In this document: piece after piece, positions 26,461 to 34,077 of the stretch
How positions within the stretch are numbered: the stretch's first letter is position 1
How the letters are laid out: every line of letters starts with the position of its first letter
Source of the DNA: Bacillota bacterium
GTDB taxonomy: Bacteria; Bacillota; Clostridia; Peptostreptococcales; Anaerovoracaceae
Length of the DNA: 38,085 bases
Reading direction: 5' to 3'
Assembly (NCBI GenBank): GCA_028724585.1
Contig: JAQYCQ010000018.1
Span: 1 to 38,085, forward strand
The notes under the pieces: model-generated
What the model was told of the DNA's origin: nothing
The model's input: the letters and a program-made list of their open reading frames with translations, nothing else
Database searches by the model: none
Program-made: the position numbers and the translations under genes

Positions 26461-27264
26461 TTATTCTCCGGTATGTACGACCAGCTGAGGATAAGGAATG
26501 TCTATGCTCTCCCGGTCAAATGCCTTTTTCAGGTTCTCTAAAAGATAATATTTTGCATCGTAATAAAGCGATGTGTCGCACCAGACCATTACGTCGATGT
26601 TCACTGAGCTGTCAGCCAGCTCGGCCACACCGATGATCGGCGCCGGCTCCTTATCAAAGTAATCCGACGAATCCAGCACTTCCTTTATCACGCTTTTTAC
26701 ATGATCGATGTCGCTGTCGTAGCCGACACCTGCCTTGATGTCGATCCTCCGCTTGTCCGCTCCCGAGTAATTTGTCACCGTGTTGCCGGCTATCACCGAG
26801 TTGGGCATGCTTATGATCTTGTTGTCGAATGTCTTAAGGGTCGAGTAGAGCAGGTCTATCTTCTGGACCTTGCCGCTGGTCCCATTGCATTCGATGAGAT
26901 CGCCCTGGGAAAAGGGCTTGTTGATAAGTATGAGGATCCCTGCCGCGAAATTGCTCAGGCTGTCCTGCACCGCTAGGGCTATAGCCGCTCCGGCCGCCGC
27001 GATCACTGTCACGAACGTCGATGTAGGTACACCTATATAACCCAGCACCGTGATGACGAGCACTATAACGCAGACGACCTTTATGCAGTTGATGATAAAG
27101 GAATACAGCACCCCGTCCAGTGTGGATCTCTTAAGCACATGCCTTGTCGCCGCCAGTATGATCTTGATGGCGACCAGGCCTATGACAAATATAGCCGCCG
27201 CTCTCAGAAGCGAACCGAAGGTCTCGTTGCTGAAGGCGTTAAGTATAGTTGTCCACGTATTCAT
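26461..27264 (-). CDS. mscS: Small-conductance mechanosensitive channel, MscS family
   Basis: A 267-residue channel with three N-terminal membrane helices. The pore helix and following loop are recognisable: VIAAAGAAIALAVQDSLSNF, then AAGILILINKPFSQGDLIE. The beta domain follows with SMPNSVIAGNTVTNYS. It opens under membrane tension to release solutes on osmotic downshock. AAAGGAG is the ribosome binding site. It lies directly upstream of pyrB with no terminator in the 51-bp gap, so it may be the first gene of the pyr transcript. Confidence 0.9.
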   Translation of the reverse strand: MNTWTTILNAFSNETFGSLLRAAAIFVIGLVAIKIILAATRHVLKRSTLDGVLYSFIINCIKVVCVIVLVITVLGYIGVPTSTFVTVIAAAGAAIALAVQDSLSNFAAGILILINKPFSQGDLIECNGTSGKVQKIDLLYSTLKTFDNKIISMPNSVIAGNTVTNYSGADKRRIDIKAGVGYDSDIDHVKSVIKEVLDSSDYFDKEPAPIIGVAELADSSVNIDVMVWCDTSLYYDAKYYLLENLKKAFDRESIDIPYPQLVVHTGE

Positions 27265-27356
27265 TAAACTCTTTTCTCCTTTTTACACACTATTTCATCA
27301 TAAGTATACATCAAAAATATCAAATTAGCACTCCAACATTGCTCTTACGTGCTCCC

Positions 27357-27388
27357 GTGCGCTCCGCGCACAGAGAGGCCTCCGGCCT
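27357..27388. repeat. Paired TCC-triloop hairpins
   Basis: GTGCGC-TCC-GCGCAC (27357-27371) and AGGCC-TCC-GGCCT (27376-27388), four bases apart. They lie between the promoter region of mscS and the terminator of the prephenate-dehydratase-like gene. Confidence 0.65.
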
Positions 27389-27440
27389 GCGAACGCACCA
27401 GCTTCGGTGAGCAGCCTGGCATCGTCTGCAGAGCTGACGT

Positions 27441-27478
27441 AAAAAGAGCGAAGCCGTATGCTTCCGGCTCCGCTCTTT
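27441..27478 (-). terminator. Terminator of the plsC unit
   Basis: On the minus strand AGAGCGGAGCCG pairs with CGGCTTCGCTCT (one mismatch), followed by a five-U run. It is 25 bp after the stop of the upstream gene. This separates the plsC unit from mscS-pyr. Confidence 0.88.
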
Positions 27479-27502
27479 ATCTTTATTTTTTATATCCTGT
27501 CA

Positions 27503-28117
27503 TCACTCGTCTTCACCCATGCCCAGTCCCAGAGGCAGCTCGTGCGTGGAAGGCTTGAGCTGGAAGAGACAGAAATGGGTCCTGTTGTCCGGGAAGTCCT
27601 CTATATTCTCGTTCATGAGAGTCAGACCGAAGAGCTCTCCGGCGTTCTTACGGCAGAGGACCGCTGTCGTCTCGGAAAGAGTCCCGTCCGCCAGGTCTTT
27701 GGCCGCTTTACCCGTGTCCTCGACCTCGATGTGAGCCAGCTGCGGATATAGCTCGCGCAGGTGCTCCTCGCACTGCTTGATGGCCAGTATATGGGATGCC
27801 ACCCCGGTCAGGCTGCTGTCCGGAACGTCCGGGCTCTTCTTAAAGAGGCAGTGGTGGATGTTAAGCGTAGTGTCAGCCTTGATATAGAGCTCGACGCCGT
27901 TCGTAGCCGCTACTGTCTCCTGGACTATACCGGCTACACTGTTGTAGATGGCGCATACTCCGTAATTTATCTCTCTGGAAGTGAGCGCTCCGATCACGTG
28001 TCCAGAGTCTACCAGAGGCACATATTCCACATCCTCCAGTCCTACCTTTGCCGCCAGGTCATGCGCTGCCTGCTCGGCGTTCGCTCCTTCGATTCCCTGA
28101 TATCCGATCTTTATCAT
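27503..28117 (-). CDS. Prephenate-dehydratase-like protein lacking the catalytic arginine motif
   Basis: A 204-residue protein with the fold signature of a prephenate dehydratase domain: YQGIEGANAEQAA (6-18), YGVCAIYNSVAGIVQET (52-68, aligning with the GVVPIENS-type motif), DTGKAAKDLADG, and a final NRTHF (178-182). In true dehydratases the last motif is N-x-TRF, whose Thr and Arg are needed for catalysis; here His181 replaces Arg. There is no ACT domain. It may bind a phenylalanine-like ligand or catalyse something else; annotation as a phenylalanine pathway enzyme would be risky. It overlaps plsC by 4 bp (ATGA), so it is co-translated with a lipid enzyme, not with aromatic genes. Confidence 0.6.
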   Translation of the reverse strand: MIKIGYQGIEGANAEQAAHDLAAKVGLEDVEYVPLVDSGHVIGALTSREINYGVCAIYNSVAGIVQETVAATNGVELYIKADTTLNIHHCLFKKSPDVPDSSLTGVASHILAIKQCEEHLRELYPQLAHIEVEDTGKAAKDLADGTLSETTAVLCRKNAGELFGLTLMNENIEDFPDNRTHFCLFQLKPSTHELPLGLGMGEDE

Positions 28118-28872
28118 CTGTCTGCCTTCTTTTCCTTTTCTGCTTCAGCCGCTTTCCTGGAGGCCATGCGGGCTTCCAGTATCTGCGCGCGTATTTCGTT
28201 TCCAATAGTCTTTTCCGCCGACTTGTCCAGATCTTTAGTCTCTATCGGCGGCAGGACCGTCATGATAACGTGTCCCGGCTTTATCCACTTGCCGTTGTTA
28301 GCTTCCATTATCTTATATGAACCGTCTATAGACACCGGCACTATCGGGCACTTAGTCTTGAAAGCTACCCTGAAGGCGCCGCTCTTGAACTCGCCCATCT
28401 CCTCGCCTCTGCTGCGGGTCCCTTCCGGGAAGATGACGAAATCTTCGCCGGACTTTATAGTCTTTTCCGCAGCCATGAGAGCCTTGACTGACTCCCTGGC
28501 GTTCTCCCTGTCTATGAAGATGGCGCCCAGCAGCCTCATCCATTCGCTGACGATCGGGATGTTGCTCAGTTCCTTCTTGGCCAGTATCCCGCACGGCCCT
28601 ATATAGGATTCCATTATCATTATGTCCCAGTCACTCTGGTGGTTAGGCACGTAGAGCACCGGTCCCTTGGGGATATTCTCCAGGCCATGCACCTCTACGG
28701 TGACTCCCGCGAACCTGAGCATTGCCAGGGCCCAGTGGCGCACTCTCGAATAAGTGAAGAGCTTAGCCGTCAGCGTATCACCCTTCGCGATCAGCTTATG
28801 GATCCTGCGCTTGTCGGGTTCGGCTGCCAGAAGATAGATCACGGTCCTGATCAGCCAGATTATACTTCTCAT
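28114..28872 (-). CDS. plsC: 1-acyl-sn-glycerol-3-phosphate acyltransferase
   Basis: A 252-residue membrane-associated enzyme that makes phosphatidic acid from lysophosphatidic acid. Motif I HX4D is H78-QSDW-D83, and motif III FPEGTRSRGEEMGEFKSG starts near 148. An N-terminal hydrophobic helix and a VPVSIDGSYK segment complete the pattern. AGGAGGA precedes the ATG. Upstream is an extended -10 promoter and a palindrome, both at 28894-28926, which may control lipid synthesis. Confidence 0.9.
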   Translation of the reverse strand: MRSIIWLIRTVIYLLAAEPDKRRIHKLIAKGDTLTAKLFTYSRVRHWALAMLRFAGVTVEVHGLENIPKGPVLYVPNHQSDWDIMIMESYIGPCGILAKKELSNIPIVSEWMRLLGAIFIDRENARESVKALMAAEKTIKSGEDFVIFPEGTRSRGEEMGEFKSGAFRVAFKTKCPIVPVSIDGSYKIMEANNGKWIKPGHVIMTVLPPIETKDLDKSAEKTIGNEIRAQILEARMASRKAAEAEKEKKADR

Positions 28873-28893
28873 TTTAATAGTCCTCCTGAACGA

Positions 28894-28926
28894 ATACTGA
28901 AAAACAGTATCAGTGACAGTATAACA
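28894..28926 (-). promoter_or_regulatory. plsC promoter with a 17-bp palindromic operator candidate
   Basis: On the minus strand an extended -10 (TGTTATACT, 28918-28926) lies upstream. Just after it is ATACTG-aaaaa-CAGTAT (28894-28910 on the plus strand), a palindrome with a 5-nt centre. A third CAGTAT copy overlaps the -10 (28917-28922). The palindrome falls near the start site, where a repressor would block transcription. No -35 was found. Confidence 0.45.
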
Positions 28927-28978
28927 TAATTCGTATAAATGAGGAGCCGCAATTACGACAGCTGCGCTGACGATGCGA

Positions 28979-29000
28979 ATCTGTATGACGCGTTATGCCG
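28979..29000 (+). repeat. Fragment of the 5' module of the structured repeat element
   Basis: The segment ATCTGTATGACGCGTTATGC (plus CG) matches 32492-32512 and, with two changes, 37852-37872. A shorter piece, ACGCGTTATGCCGC, is at 29391-29404. The stretch 29050-29090 also resembles the start of the 3' module. This gap between plsC and the Nudix gene is thus a mosaic of element pieces. Confidence 0.6.
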
Positions 29001-29094
29001 GCCTGAGCTTTACGGCGTAAACTGTGTAAAACGGAAGCGGAGTTCTGAGGCAGTCTGACGCAGCAGCATTGGAGATGATCGTAGATCTTCACGG

Positions 29095-29303
29095 TGCCGA
29101 GCGGCATGAAGCGGCGAAGAGAATTTAAGTTCTCAAAACTTAAATTCTCAGCGGAGGGGCTGGTCCGCGATCACTGTCTGAGCGAAAACACATCGGTGTT
29201 TTCGCGAGTTGCGGAGCGGTTCGCCGCTTCCCGCGAAGACACCGCACCAGGAGATCAGGAAGATCACGGTCAGATCCACCGCTGCGCGCCAGACCGCCCC
29301 GGA
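29095..29303 (-). repeat. Structured repeat element, copy A (3' module)
   Basis: The reverse complement matches 37877-38085 over 209 bp with no gaps and about 10 substitutions. It holds an 11-bp closing stem and three hairpins. The 10-bp hairpin GCGAAAACAC/GTGTTTTCGC (29182-29205) and the 13-bp hairpin (29119-29149) are both perfect. Pairs G29184-C29203 and G29121-C29147 are T-A in copy C. No reading frame or ribosome binding site is conserved. It fills most of the ~600-bp gap 28927-29425, which otherwise holds only element fragments and one triloop hairpin. Confidence 0.8.
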
Positions 29304-29406
29304 CTCCGCATCACTCAATCTCCTGTAAAACGATACACTCGGGCCCGCTTCCGGCGCGTCATTCTGCCTTAACTGCTTTCCTGCTGCAAAACGCGTTATG
29401 CCGCCT

Positions 29407-29421
29407 GCGCGCGGAGCGCGC
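29407..29421. repeat. Single GGA-triloop hairpin
   Basis: GCGCGC-GGA-GCGCGC, directly before the Nudix terminator. A single member of the triloop family; I saw no clear partner. Confidence 0.5.
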
Positions 29422-29425
29422 GAAG

Positions 29426-29471
29426 ACAGTAAAAAGGGGGCCCGGCCTTGGCCGTGTCCCCTTTTTACTGT
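29426..29471. terminator. Strong bidirectional terminator after the Nudix gene
   Basis: ACAGTAAAAAGGGG (29426-29439) pairs with CCCCTTTTTACTGT (29458-29471) around an inner GGCC/GGCC stem. The T-run on each strand lets it end transcription both ways. It lies 5 bp after the leftward Nudix stop. Confidence 0.9.
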
Positions 29472-29476
29472 CCTTG

Positions 29477-30151
29477 TTATTTTTCTTCTTCGCTGTCGTT
29501 TTTGTACATCTCCACATACGGCTTCACATAATCCTTCACGAACGGATAGATCATAAAGACGAAGCTGTCGTGGAAACAGAAATCTTTACGTTCGACAGTG
29601 AACTTTTCTCTCAGCATAGGGCCGGTCCTGATGGCCGGTATGACATCGATGCTGTCGACGTCGCCCCTGCACAGATGGTAGTAGTCCTCAAGGTCGGCCG
29701 AGACCATATATATGACCTCTTCGCCGGGCCTGAAAGGCGGATCGTTCTGGAAGCTGACGTACTCATAAGCCATTTCATGATCCCTTCCGGATATCTCCGG
29801 AGTCGCGCCCACAGGGATCAGGTCCTTAGTCCTCATGATGATGCCGGTCTCCTCGCGGAGCTCGCGCACCATGGACTGGGCAGGCCTCTCCCCTGCCGAA
29901 ACATGCCCTCCCGAAGAAATGTCGTATTTCCCCGGATTGCTCTTTTTTTCGTAGGATCTCCTCTGCAGGTAGACTCTTACGTTACCCTGGCTCACCCCGA
30001 TGATCCAGCACTGGGCAACCTTGTGCCACATGCCGGCGCGGTGAACGTGGGAGCGCGAGAAATCGCCTATAGGGTACATGTTTTCGTTATATGCTGTCAG
30101 TTTTTCCTGAATGTTTTTTCTGCCGTTTCTCTTTCTGCGTCTAGATGCCAT
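29477..30151 (-). CDS. Nudix hydrolase
   Basis: A 224-residue protein. The Nudix box is complete, G82-x5-E88-x7-REL-x-EE-x-G-I (82-104), so it should hydrolyse a nucleoside diphosphate derivative with Mg2+. Before it, MYPIGDFSRSHVHRAGMWHK resembles the IPP-isomerase/YfcD-like Nudix subgroup. The first ~13 residues are strongly basic (MASRRRKRNGRKN) and the last ~90 form a tail unlike standard MutT; its substrate is unknown. The ATG at 30151 lacks a good ribosome binding site; M25 is an alternative start. It begins 27 bp after the amidase gene. Confidence 0.78.
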   Translation of the reverse strand: MASRRRKRNGRKNIQEKLTAYNENMYPIGDFSRSHVHRAGMWHKVAQCWIIGVSQGNVRVYLQRRSYEKKSNPGKYDISSGGHVSAGERPAQSMVRELREETGIIMRTKDLIPVGATPEISGRDHEMAYEYVSFQNDPPFRPGEEVIYMVSADLEDYYHLCRGDVDSIDVIPAIRTGPMLREKFTVERKDFCFHDSFVFMIYPFVKDYVKPYVEMYKNDSEEEK

Positions 30152-30178
30152 CTCGTACTGCTGTCCAAAAAGCTCTGC

Positions 30179-31726
30179 TTATTTAAACGAATTGAAGAAG
30201 TTTATTATGCCTGTAGCGTCCGCCTGTGCGAGCTCGTTTCTGAAGCTGTCGGATTTGAGGTACTTTACCTCGTTTTTATTAGTATAGAAACCGTGCTCTA
30301 TCAGGATGCCAGGCATCTCTGTGTTTTTGATCACGTAGAAGTTGGCTGTCTTAGCGCCCCTGTCTCTCATAACGTCCTGGGCCGCCATAGTAGCTTTCTC
30401 AACGAACTTAGCCGCCAGCTCTGAAACACCGCCCGTCTTATACGAATAAACCTCCCAGCCGTTGGCTGTAGTCCATCCATCGGTATAGGCGTTGGCGTGT
30501 ATGCTGACGAACAGGTCCACGTCATTGTCAGCGTTGGCAACAGCGACTCTTGACTTCAGGGACGGGTCAGTCTTGTCGTCATACGATACAGTCATGACGC
30601 ACTGGATGCCGTTGGCCTCGAGTATGTCCTTGAGCTTGTAGGCTACACTCCTGTTGAACTCCCATTCCATCAGAGTCTCGTCTGGAGATCTCTTGCCGCT
30701 TGTTGTCTTTCCGTGTCCCGGGTCTATGCATACTACCAGCTTGCCGTCGGACCAAGGATGGTAGGAGTCGATGGTATCGTACTTCCTGGTTCCCTGTACC
30801 GTAGTGGTATCATGGTCGCCCTTAGTCCATGTCTGATGTGTGCTGTTTCCTCCCGGAGTTACGACAGCCGGCCTGTTCTCCTCGAATGCGAGAGTAACTT
30901 CTTTGCCGTCCGCCGAATAGGAGATGTCAGGCTGCTGCACTGCGTACATATCTACCACAATTCTGGCAGTATTGTCGAAAGGCTCGCCTGTCCTCACTCC
31001 TGTAACATATGATGTGGTTACATTCTGTGTCTGTGAAGCCGCTACGCTGTCAGCGAGTTTAGCTTCTTTAAAGTCCATGAAGAACCTGTCAGGGCTGTCC
31101 AGCCACTCCGAATTCTCGAGGGCGGCCTTAAGTGAGCTGTCGGCGTCGATAGTTACATAAGTGTAATTCTTTCCGCCGCGGCTCTGGTTAGCCATGAGTT
31201 TTACAGATTTAACAGTTGTCATACTCTGTTCCGGGTTCTGGTCTCCATTATCAGGAACCGGAGCTTCTTTAGACGAGATGTAGACAGATGTTGTCTTTCC
31301 GTCCCAGCCGACATCAAAGCCAAAGGTCTCACTGATGAACCTCAGCGGGACCATTGTCCTGCCGCCGCTGCCGTCAGCTACCTGAATAACTCTCGGAGCG
31401 ACATCCAGAGTAATATCTTTTCCATTGATAGAAGCCTTGACAGAGCCCAGCCTGAGAATGATAACTTTGTCACCGTAAGTAAGTGTGACTTTTCCTGTGG
31501 AGTTCTCATACTCAGAGCTTCCGCCAAGATAGTTGACGATAGTCGCTACAGGTACGAGCACTCTGTCGTTAGCGATGAACGGATCTACATCCGTTTCGAT
31601 CTGCTTGTCATTTACATAGATGCTGGGTGTAGTCCCGGCGTAAGACTGGACGCCGAGAAGCGCGAAAACTGCCGCTGCCATGATCAGAACGAGCAGAAGG
31701 ACTCTGCTCTTTTTTAAAATGTGCAT
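30179..31726 (-). CDS. Secreted N-acetylmuramoyl-L-alanine amidase (AMIN and amidase_3)
   Basis: A 515-residue exported enzyme. Signal peptide: residues 1-30 (ends SYAG). A copper-amine-oxidase N-terminal-like domain covers ~35-152 (IANDRVLVPVATIV, then GRTMVPLRFISETFG), common in Clostridia wall proteins and not an oxidase. An AMIN-like domain is at ~172-282, and a linker leads to amidase_3 at ~330-515. Zinc and catalytic residues are H338 (DPGHGK), a Glu at 354 or 356, H410 (SIHAN) and E477 (IEHGF). It cleaves the bond between MurNAc and L-alanine in peptidoglycan. AGGGGAGGA precedes the ATG. Likely role: wall turnover or daughter-cell separation. Confidence 0.9.
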   Translation of the reverse strand: MHILKKSRVLLLVLIMAAAVFALLGVQSYAGTTPSIYVNDKQIETDVDPFIANDRVLVPVATIVNYLGGSSEYENSTGKVTLTYGDKVIILRLGSVKASINGKDITLDVAPRVIQVADGSGGRTMVPLRFISETFGFDVGWDGKTTSVYISSKEAPVPDNGDQNPEQSMTTVKSVKLMANQSRGGKNYTYVTIDADSSLKAALENSEWLDSPDRFFMDFKEAKLADSVAASQTQNVTTSYVTGVRTGEPFDNTARIVVDMYAVQQPDISYSADGKEVTLAFEENRPAVVTPGGNSTHQTWTKGDHDTTTVQGTRKYDTIDSYHPWSDGKLVVCIDPGHGKTTSGKRSPDETLMEWEFNRSVAYKLKDILEANGIQCVMTVSYDDKTDPSLKSRVAVANADNDVDLFVSIHANAYTDGWTTANGWEVYSYKTGGVSELAAKFVEKATMAAQDVMRDRGAKTANFYVIKNTEMPGILIEHGFYTNKNEVKYLKSDSFRNELAQADATGIINFFNSFK

Positions 31727-31754
31727 TGGTATATTCCTCCCCTTGTGATAGTGT

Positions 31755-31783
31755 ATTTTACCATAAAAGCCTCACACGGTCTA
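31755..31783 (-). promoter_or_regulatory. Amidase promoter
   Basis: On the minus strand: TAGACC (31778-31783), a 17-nt spacer and TAAAAT (31755-31760). It is 29 bp upstream of the amidase ATG, so the leader is short. Confidence 0.55.
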
Positions 31784-31851
31784 CCTCCTGTATACATCTG
31801 TAACAGAAATGTCATTTAGAAGCTTTTTCCCGCCCGCCTCTTTCCCCGATA

Positions 31852-31860
31852 TGCTATAAT
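31852..31860 (+). promoter_or_regulatory. Extended -10 promoter of the membrane-anchored protein
   Basis: TGCTATAAT is a perfect -10 with the TGn extension. The predicted start near 31867 means a TTG codon at 31864 cannot be the start; the ATG at 31897 is used instead. Confidence 0.65.
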
Positions 31861-31896
31861 TATTTGATATGCTATCAACCAGAAAAGAGCGTTAAC

Positions 31897-32451
31897 ATGA
31901 CCAGAAAAAAATTTATGATCATCATCATAGTGCTGCTCGTGGTCTTCGGAGCCGGCGGCATCATATTATACAATCAGCTGGACAGCGACTTCACACAGGT
32001 AGGCCGCCAGATAGAGTCCGAGGACGGGCATTACGCCGTCAGTGTCCCCATGACCTGGCAGACCACAAAAGTCTCTTCCCAGTACGGTGTCCTGGCAGCC
32101 CAGAGCAAGGACGGCAGCATGTACATGCAGCTTTCCCTCGACCCTAACACCGACGAAGAGAGCTCGCTGAAAAAATACGTAAACAACTATATACAGTCCA
32201 TAGGCCAGAAGAGCGACAACTCAGAGGAACAGACCGTGGTAGTCTCGCCTGATCTCAAGAAGATAAACGGCAGGAGCGGCTACTATTTCGAGATCTCGTC
32301 CACCGCCGGCGGTGTCGATGTCTATCTCTGGTGCTTCTGCTACGAAACCAAGGCCGGTATCGTTCATATAGACGTCTCATCGCCTAAAAACGATGCTGGT
32401 ACAAACGCCGGCGTAGCCCAGGGTATAATCGATTCCATATCGGAACAGTAA
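31897..32451 (+). CDS. Membrane-anchored extracellular protein, unknown function
   Basis: A 184-residue protein with an N-terminal anchor (TRKKFMIIIIVLLVVFGAGG) and a soluble exported part. The soluble part looks like a compact alpha-beta domain (HYAVSVPMTWQTT, then the central INGRSGYYFEISST), somewhat like PsbP-type or lipoprotein-like domains, but I do not assign a family. No lipobox cysteine is present. It has its own promoter and is divergent from the amidase, convergent with the YibE/F gene. Confidence 0.65.
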   Translation: MTRKKFMIIIIVLLVVFGAGGIILYNQLDSDFTQVGRQIESEDGHYAVSVPMTWQTTKVSSQYGVLAAQSKDGSMYMQLSLDPNTDEESSLKKYVNNYIQSIGQKSDNSEEQTVVVSPDLKKINGRSGYYFEISSTAGGVDVYLWCFCYETKAGIVHIDVSSPKNDAGTNAGVAQGIIDSISEQ

Positions 32452-32453
32452 AA

Positions 32454-32523
32454 CTTACGTCCGCTCGCGCGGACATTGCTTACGCTGCGGGTCTGTATGA
32501 CGCGTTATGCCGCGATTCCGGGG
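32454..32523 (+). repeat. Structured repeat element, copy B (5' module only)
   Basis: Matches 37815-37883 with about 60 of 70 bases shared and a one-base gap in a hairpin. The hairpin is GTCCGC-TCGC-GCGGAC here and CCGC-TTC-GCGG in copy C. It starts 3 bp after the stop of the upstream gene. The 3' module is missing. The rest of the 190-bp gap holds a GTCC/GGAC hairpin and the terminator. Confidence 0.65.
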
Positions 32524-32571
32524 TATCGTCCGCAGAGCAGTCGGAGGACTCAAATTTCATAACATAAAGGC

Positions 32572-32607
32572 AAAACGCTTCAGGCCATGCGCGGCTTGAA
32601 GCGTTTT
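32572..32607. terminator. Bidirectional terminator between convergent genes
   Basis: AAAACGCTTCA (32572-32582) pairs with TGAAGCGTTTT (32597-32607), and an inner GGC/GCC adds pairs. It lies between the rightward gene ending at 32451 and the leftward YibE/F gene ending at 32643. Confidence 0.85.
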
Positions 32608-32642
32608 CTGGTATTGATCATATGAATTTTGCTGAATGGCTG

Positions 32643-33854
32643 CTATTTCTTTTTCGCGGACTTTTTCTTTACGCCCTTAGCGTTTCCTGAAGCCGGCACC
32701 GTCTCCGCTTTAGAGTTCCTTCCGAAGAACAGGCAGCTGAGCAGCGCCGAAACAGGGACAGCTATGACTACCGCCGCTGAGCCGGTCATGGACTGCAGGA
32801 GCTCGACCATCATCATGTCCGAACAGATGAACTGGTAGAACTGGGTGCCGTATGAGACTACGACCAGCAGGGTCGCCAGGGAGCTTCCCGCGAAGGCCAG
32901 TATCAGGGTCTGGCAGAGGGTCCCTATCATATCCCTGCCCATGGACATGCCGGAATTGAACATCTCTCTCAAAGTGATCTCCGGCTTATGCTTCTTCATC
33001 TCGTAGAGAGGCGACACTATATCCATGGCTATATCCATCAGCGCTCCCAGAGAAGATATCAGTATGCCGCAGAACATGATAGACTTTATCGAAAGATCCG
33101 TGGCGCTGGAGATCATCTGCAGGTCCTCCGCCTCGGGCGTATTATAGCCGGTCATGTGGAGCACCAGCGAGAATATCCCGTAGAAGGCGGCCGACAGGCT
33201 CAGGCCGATGATAGTCGAAAGCGTCGCCGCGAATGTCTTGGGGTTAGGCCCGTTCAGGAACATGAGCGACACTATCGTTATCAGCGCGCAGACGAGCAGA
33301 GTCATCAGCACCGGCGGCTTTCCGTTATATATCGCAGGTATGAGCACAAAAGCGATGAGGATGGCTGCCGACAGGAGGCCCAGAGCCGCTCTCACTCCTT
33401 TCCATCTTCCGACCAGGGCCATGAGAGCCAGGAAGATCAGCATGACGCCTATGATCCCGGTCGTCCTGTCGTACTGGTAGATCGTGAAATACGGCTCAAT
33501 GCCCTCCGGAGCGTCTACATTGACTATCACGTGGGTGCCTTTCTTGACCAGCACTGAATGTGTAGAACTGAGGTTGTTGTCGAAGGTGACTTCCTTTCCT
33601 TTAAATTCTCCGTTCCTGATCTTGACGGTCACGTTCTGGTTTCCGGTCTTCCAGCCCGGCATGTTCTCGGCGTCGTTCAGGTCTTCATCGTTGACCTTAG
33701 TGACGACTCCCTTGCAGTACTTCTGGCTGGAGCTGTCGTACATGTTGAAATCTATCGGGTTCGCCTTGTACATGGCGAATGACAGCAGGATGACCGCGGC
33801 CATGGTCACAGCCACGATGACTATCTGCCTTATCCTGTTCGAATTTTCTTCCAT
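32643..33854 (-). CDS. YibE/F-family membrane protein
   Basis: A 403-residue protein. One N-terminal membrane helix is followed by an external domain of about 100 residues (KYCKGVVTKVNDEDL, GKEVTFDNNLSS, KKGTHVIVNVDA) and about seven further helices, the YibE/F arrangement. The signature GALMDIAMDIVSPLYEMKKH and the SGMSMGRDMIGT segment fit the family. The C-terminal tail is lysine-rich. Function is not established; it may be a permease. I take ATG 33854; the frame continues to a GTG at 33917 without a ribosome binding site. Confidence 0.75.
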   Translation of the reverse strand: MEENSNRIRQIVIVAVTMAAVILLSFAMYKANPIDFNMYDSSSQKYCKGVVTKVNDEDLNDAENMPGWKTGNQNVTVKIRNGEFKGKEVTFDNNLSSTHSVLVKKGTHVIVNVDAPEGIEPYFTIYQYDRTTGIIGVMLIFLALMALVGRWKGVRAALGLLSAAILIAFVLIPAIYNGKPPVLMTLLVCALITIVSLMFLNGPNPKTFAATLSTIIGLSLSAAFYGIFSLVLHMTGYNTPEAEDLQMISSATDLSIKSIMFCGILISSLGALMDIAMDIVSPLYEMKKHKPEITLREMFNSGMSMGRDMIGTLCQTLILAFAGSSLATLLVVVSYGTQFYQFICSDMMMVELLQSMTGSAAVVIAVPVSALLSCLFFGRNSKAETVPASGNAKGVKKKSAKKK

Positions 33855-33970
33855 CCTCTCACTCTTCCTCTTTCTCTTTCTTACACCCGCATGCGCGAGG
33901 CTGAACAAAATCTCCACGAAAAAAAAGAACCTCCCGGATCTGCTTTATGCAATATATACTTTTTTTGTTA

Positions 33971-33983
33971 GGTGCTCCGCGCC
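33971..33983 (+). repeat. TCC-triloop hairpin followed by T5
   Basis: GGTGC-TCC-GCGCC, with one G-T pair, then TTTTT. It looks like a rightward terminator, but no rightward gene precedes it within 1.5 kb. It is more likely a member of the triloop family. Confidence 0.45.
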
Positions 33984-34041
33984 TTTTTGTTAAGATACGG
34001 TAAAGAATCCTGCCGTAGACAAATAATAAGTAAAATCCTTC

Positions 34042-34072
34042 GTGAGCTCCGCTCACATCCGCCTCCGGCGGA
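34042..34072. repeat. Paired TCC-triloop hairpins
   Basis: GTGAGC-TCC-GCTCAC (34042-34056) and TCCGCC-TCC-GGCGGA (34058-34072), one base apart. This is the clearest example, with 6-bp perfect stems in both hairpins. Confidence 0.7.
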
Positions 34073-34077
34073 GCCCG

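Noticed and set aside
29095-29303. Copy A as an insertion sequence or CRISPR
   Set aside because: No transposase, no regular direct repeats and spacers; the inverted symmetry lies in hairpins, not in terminal repeats bounding a gene.
31864-31896. TTG start for the membrane-anchored protein
   Set aside because: The predicted transcription start is near 31867, so this codon would hardly be in the mRNA.
33971-33983. Rightward intrinsic terminator
   Set aside because: No rightward gene precedes it; better explained as a triloop-family hairpin beside a T-run.
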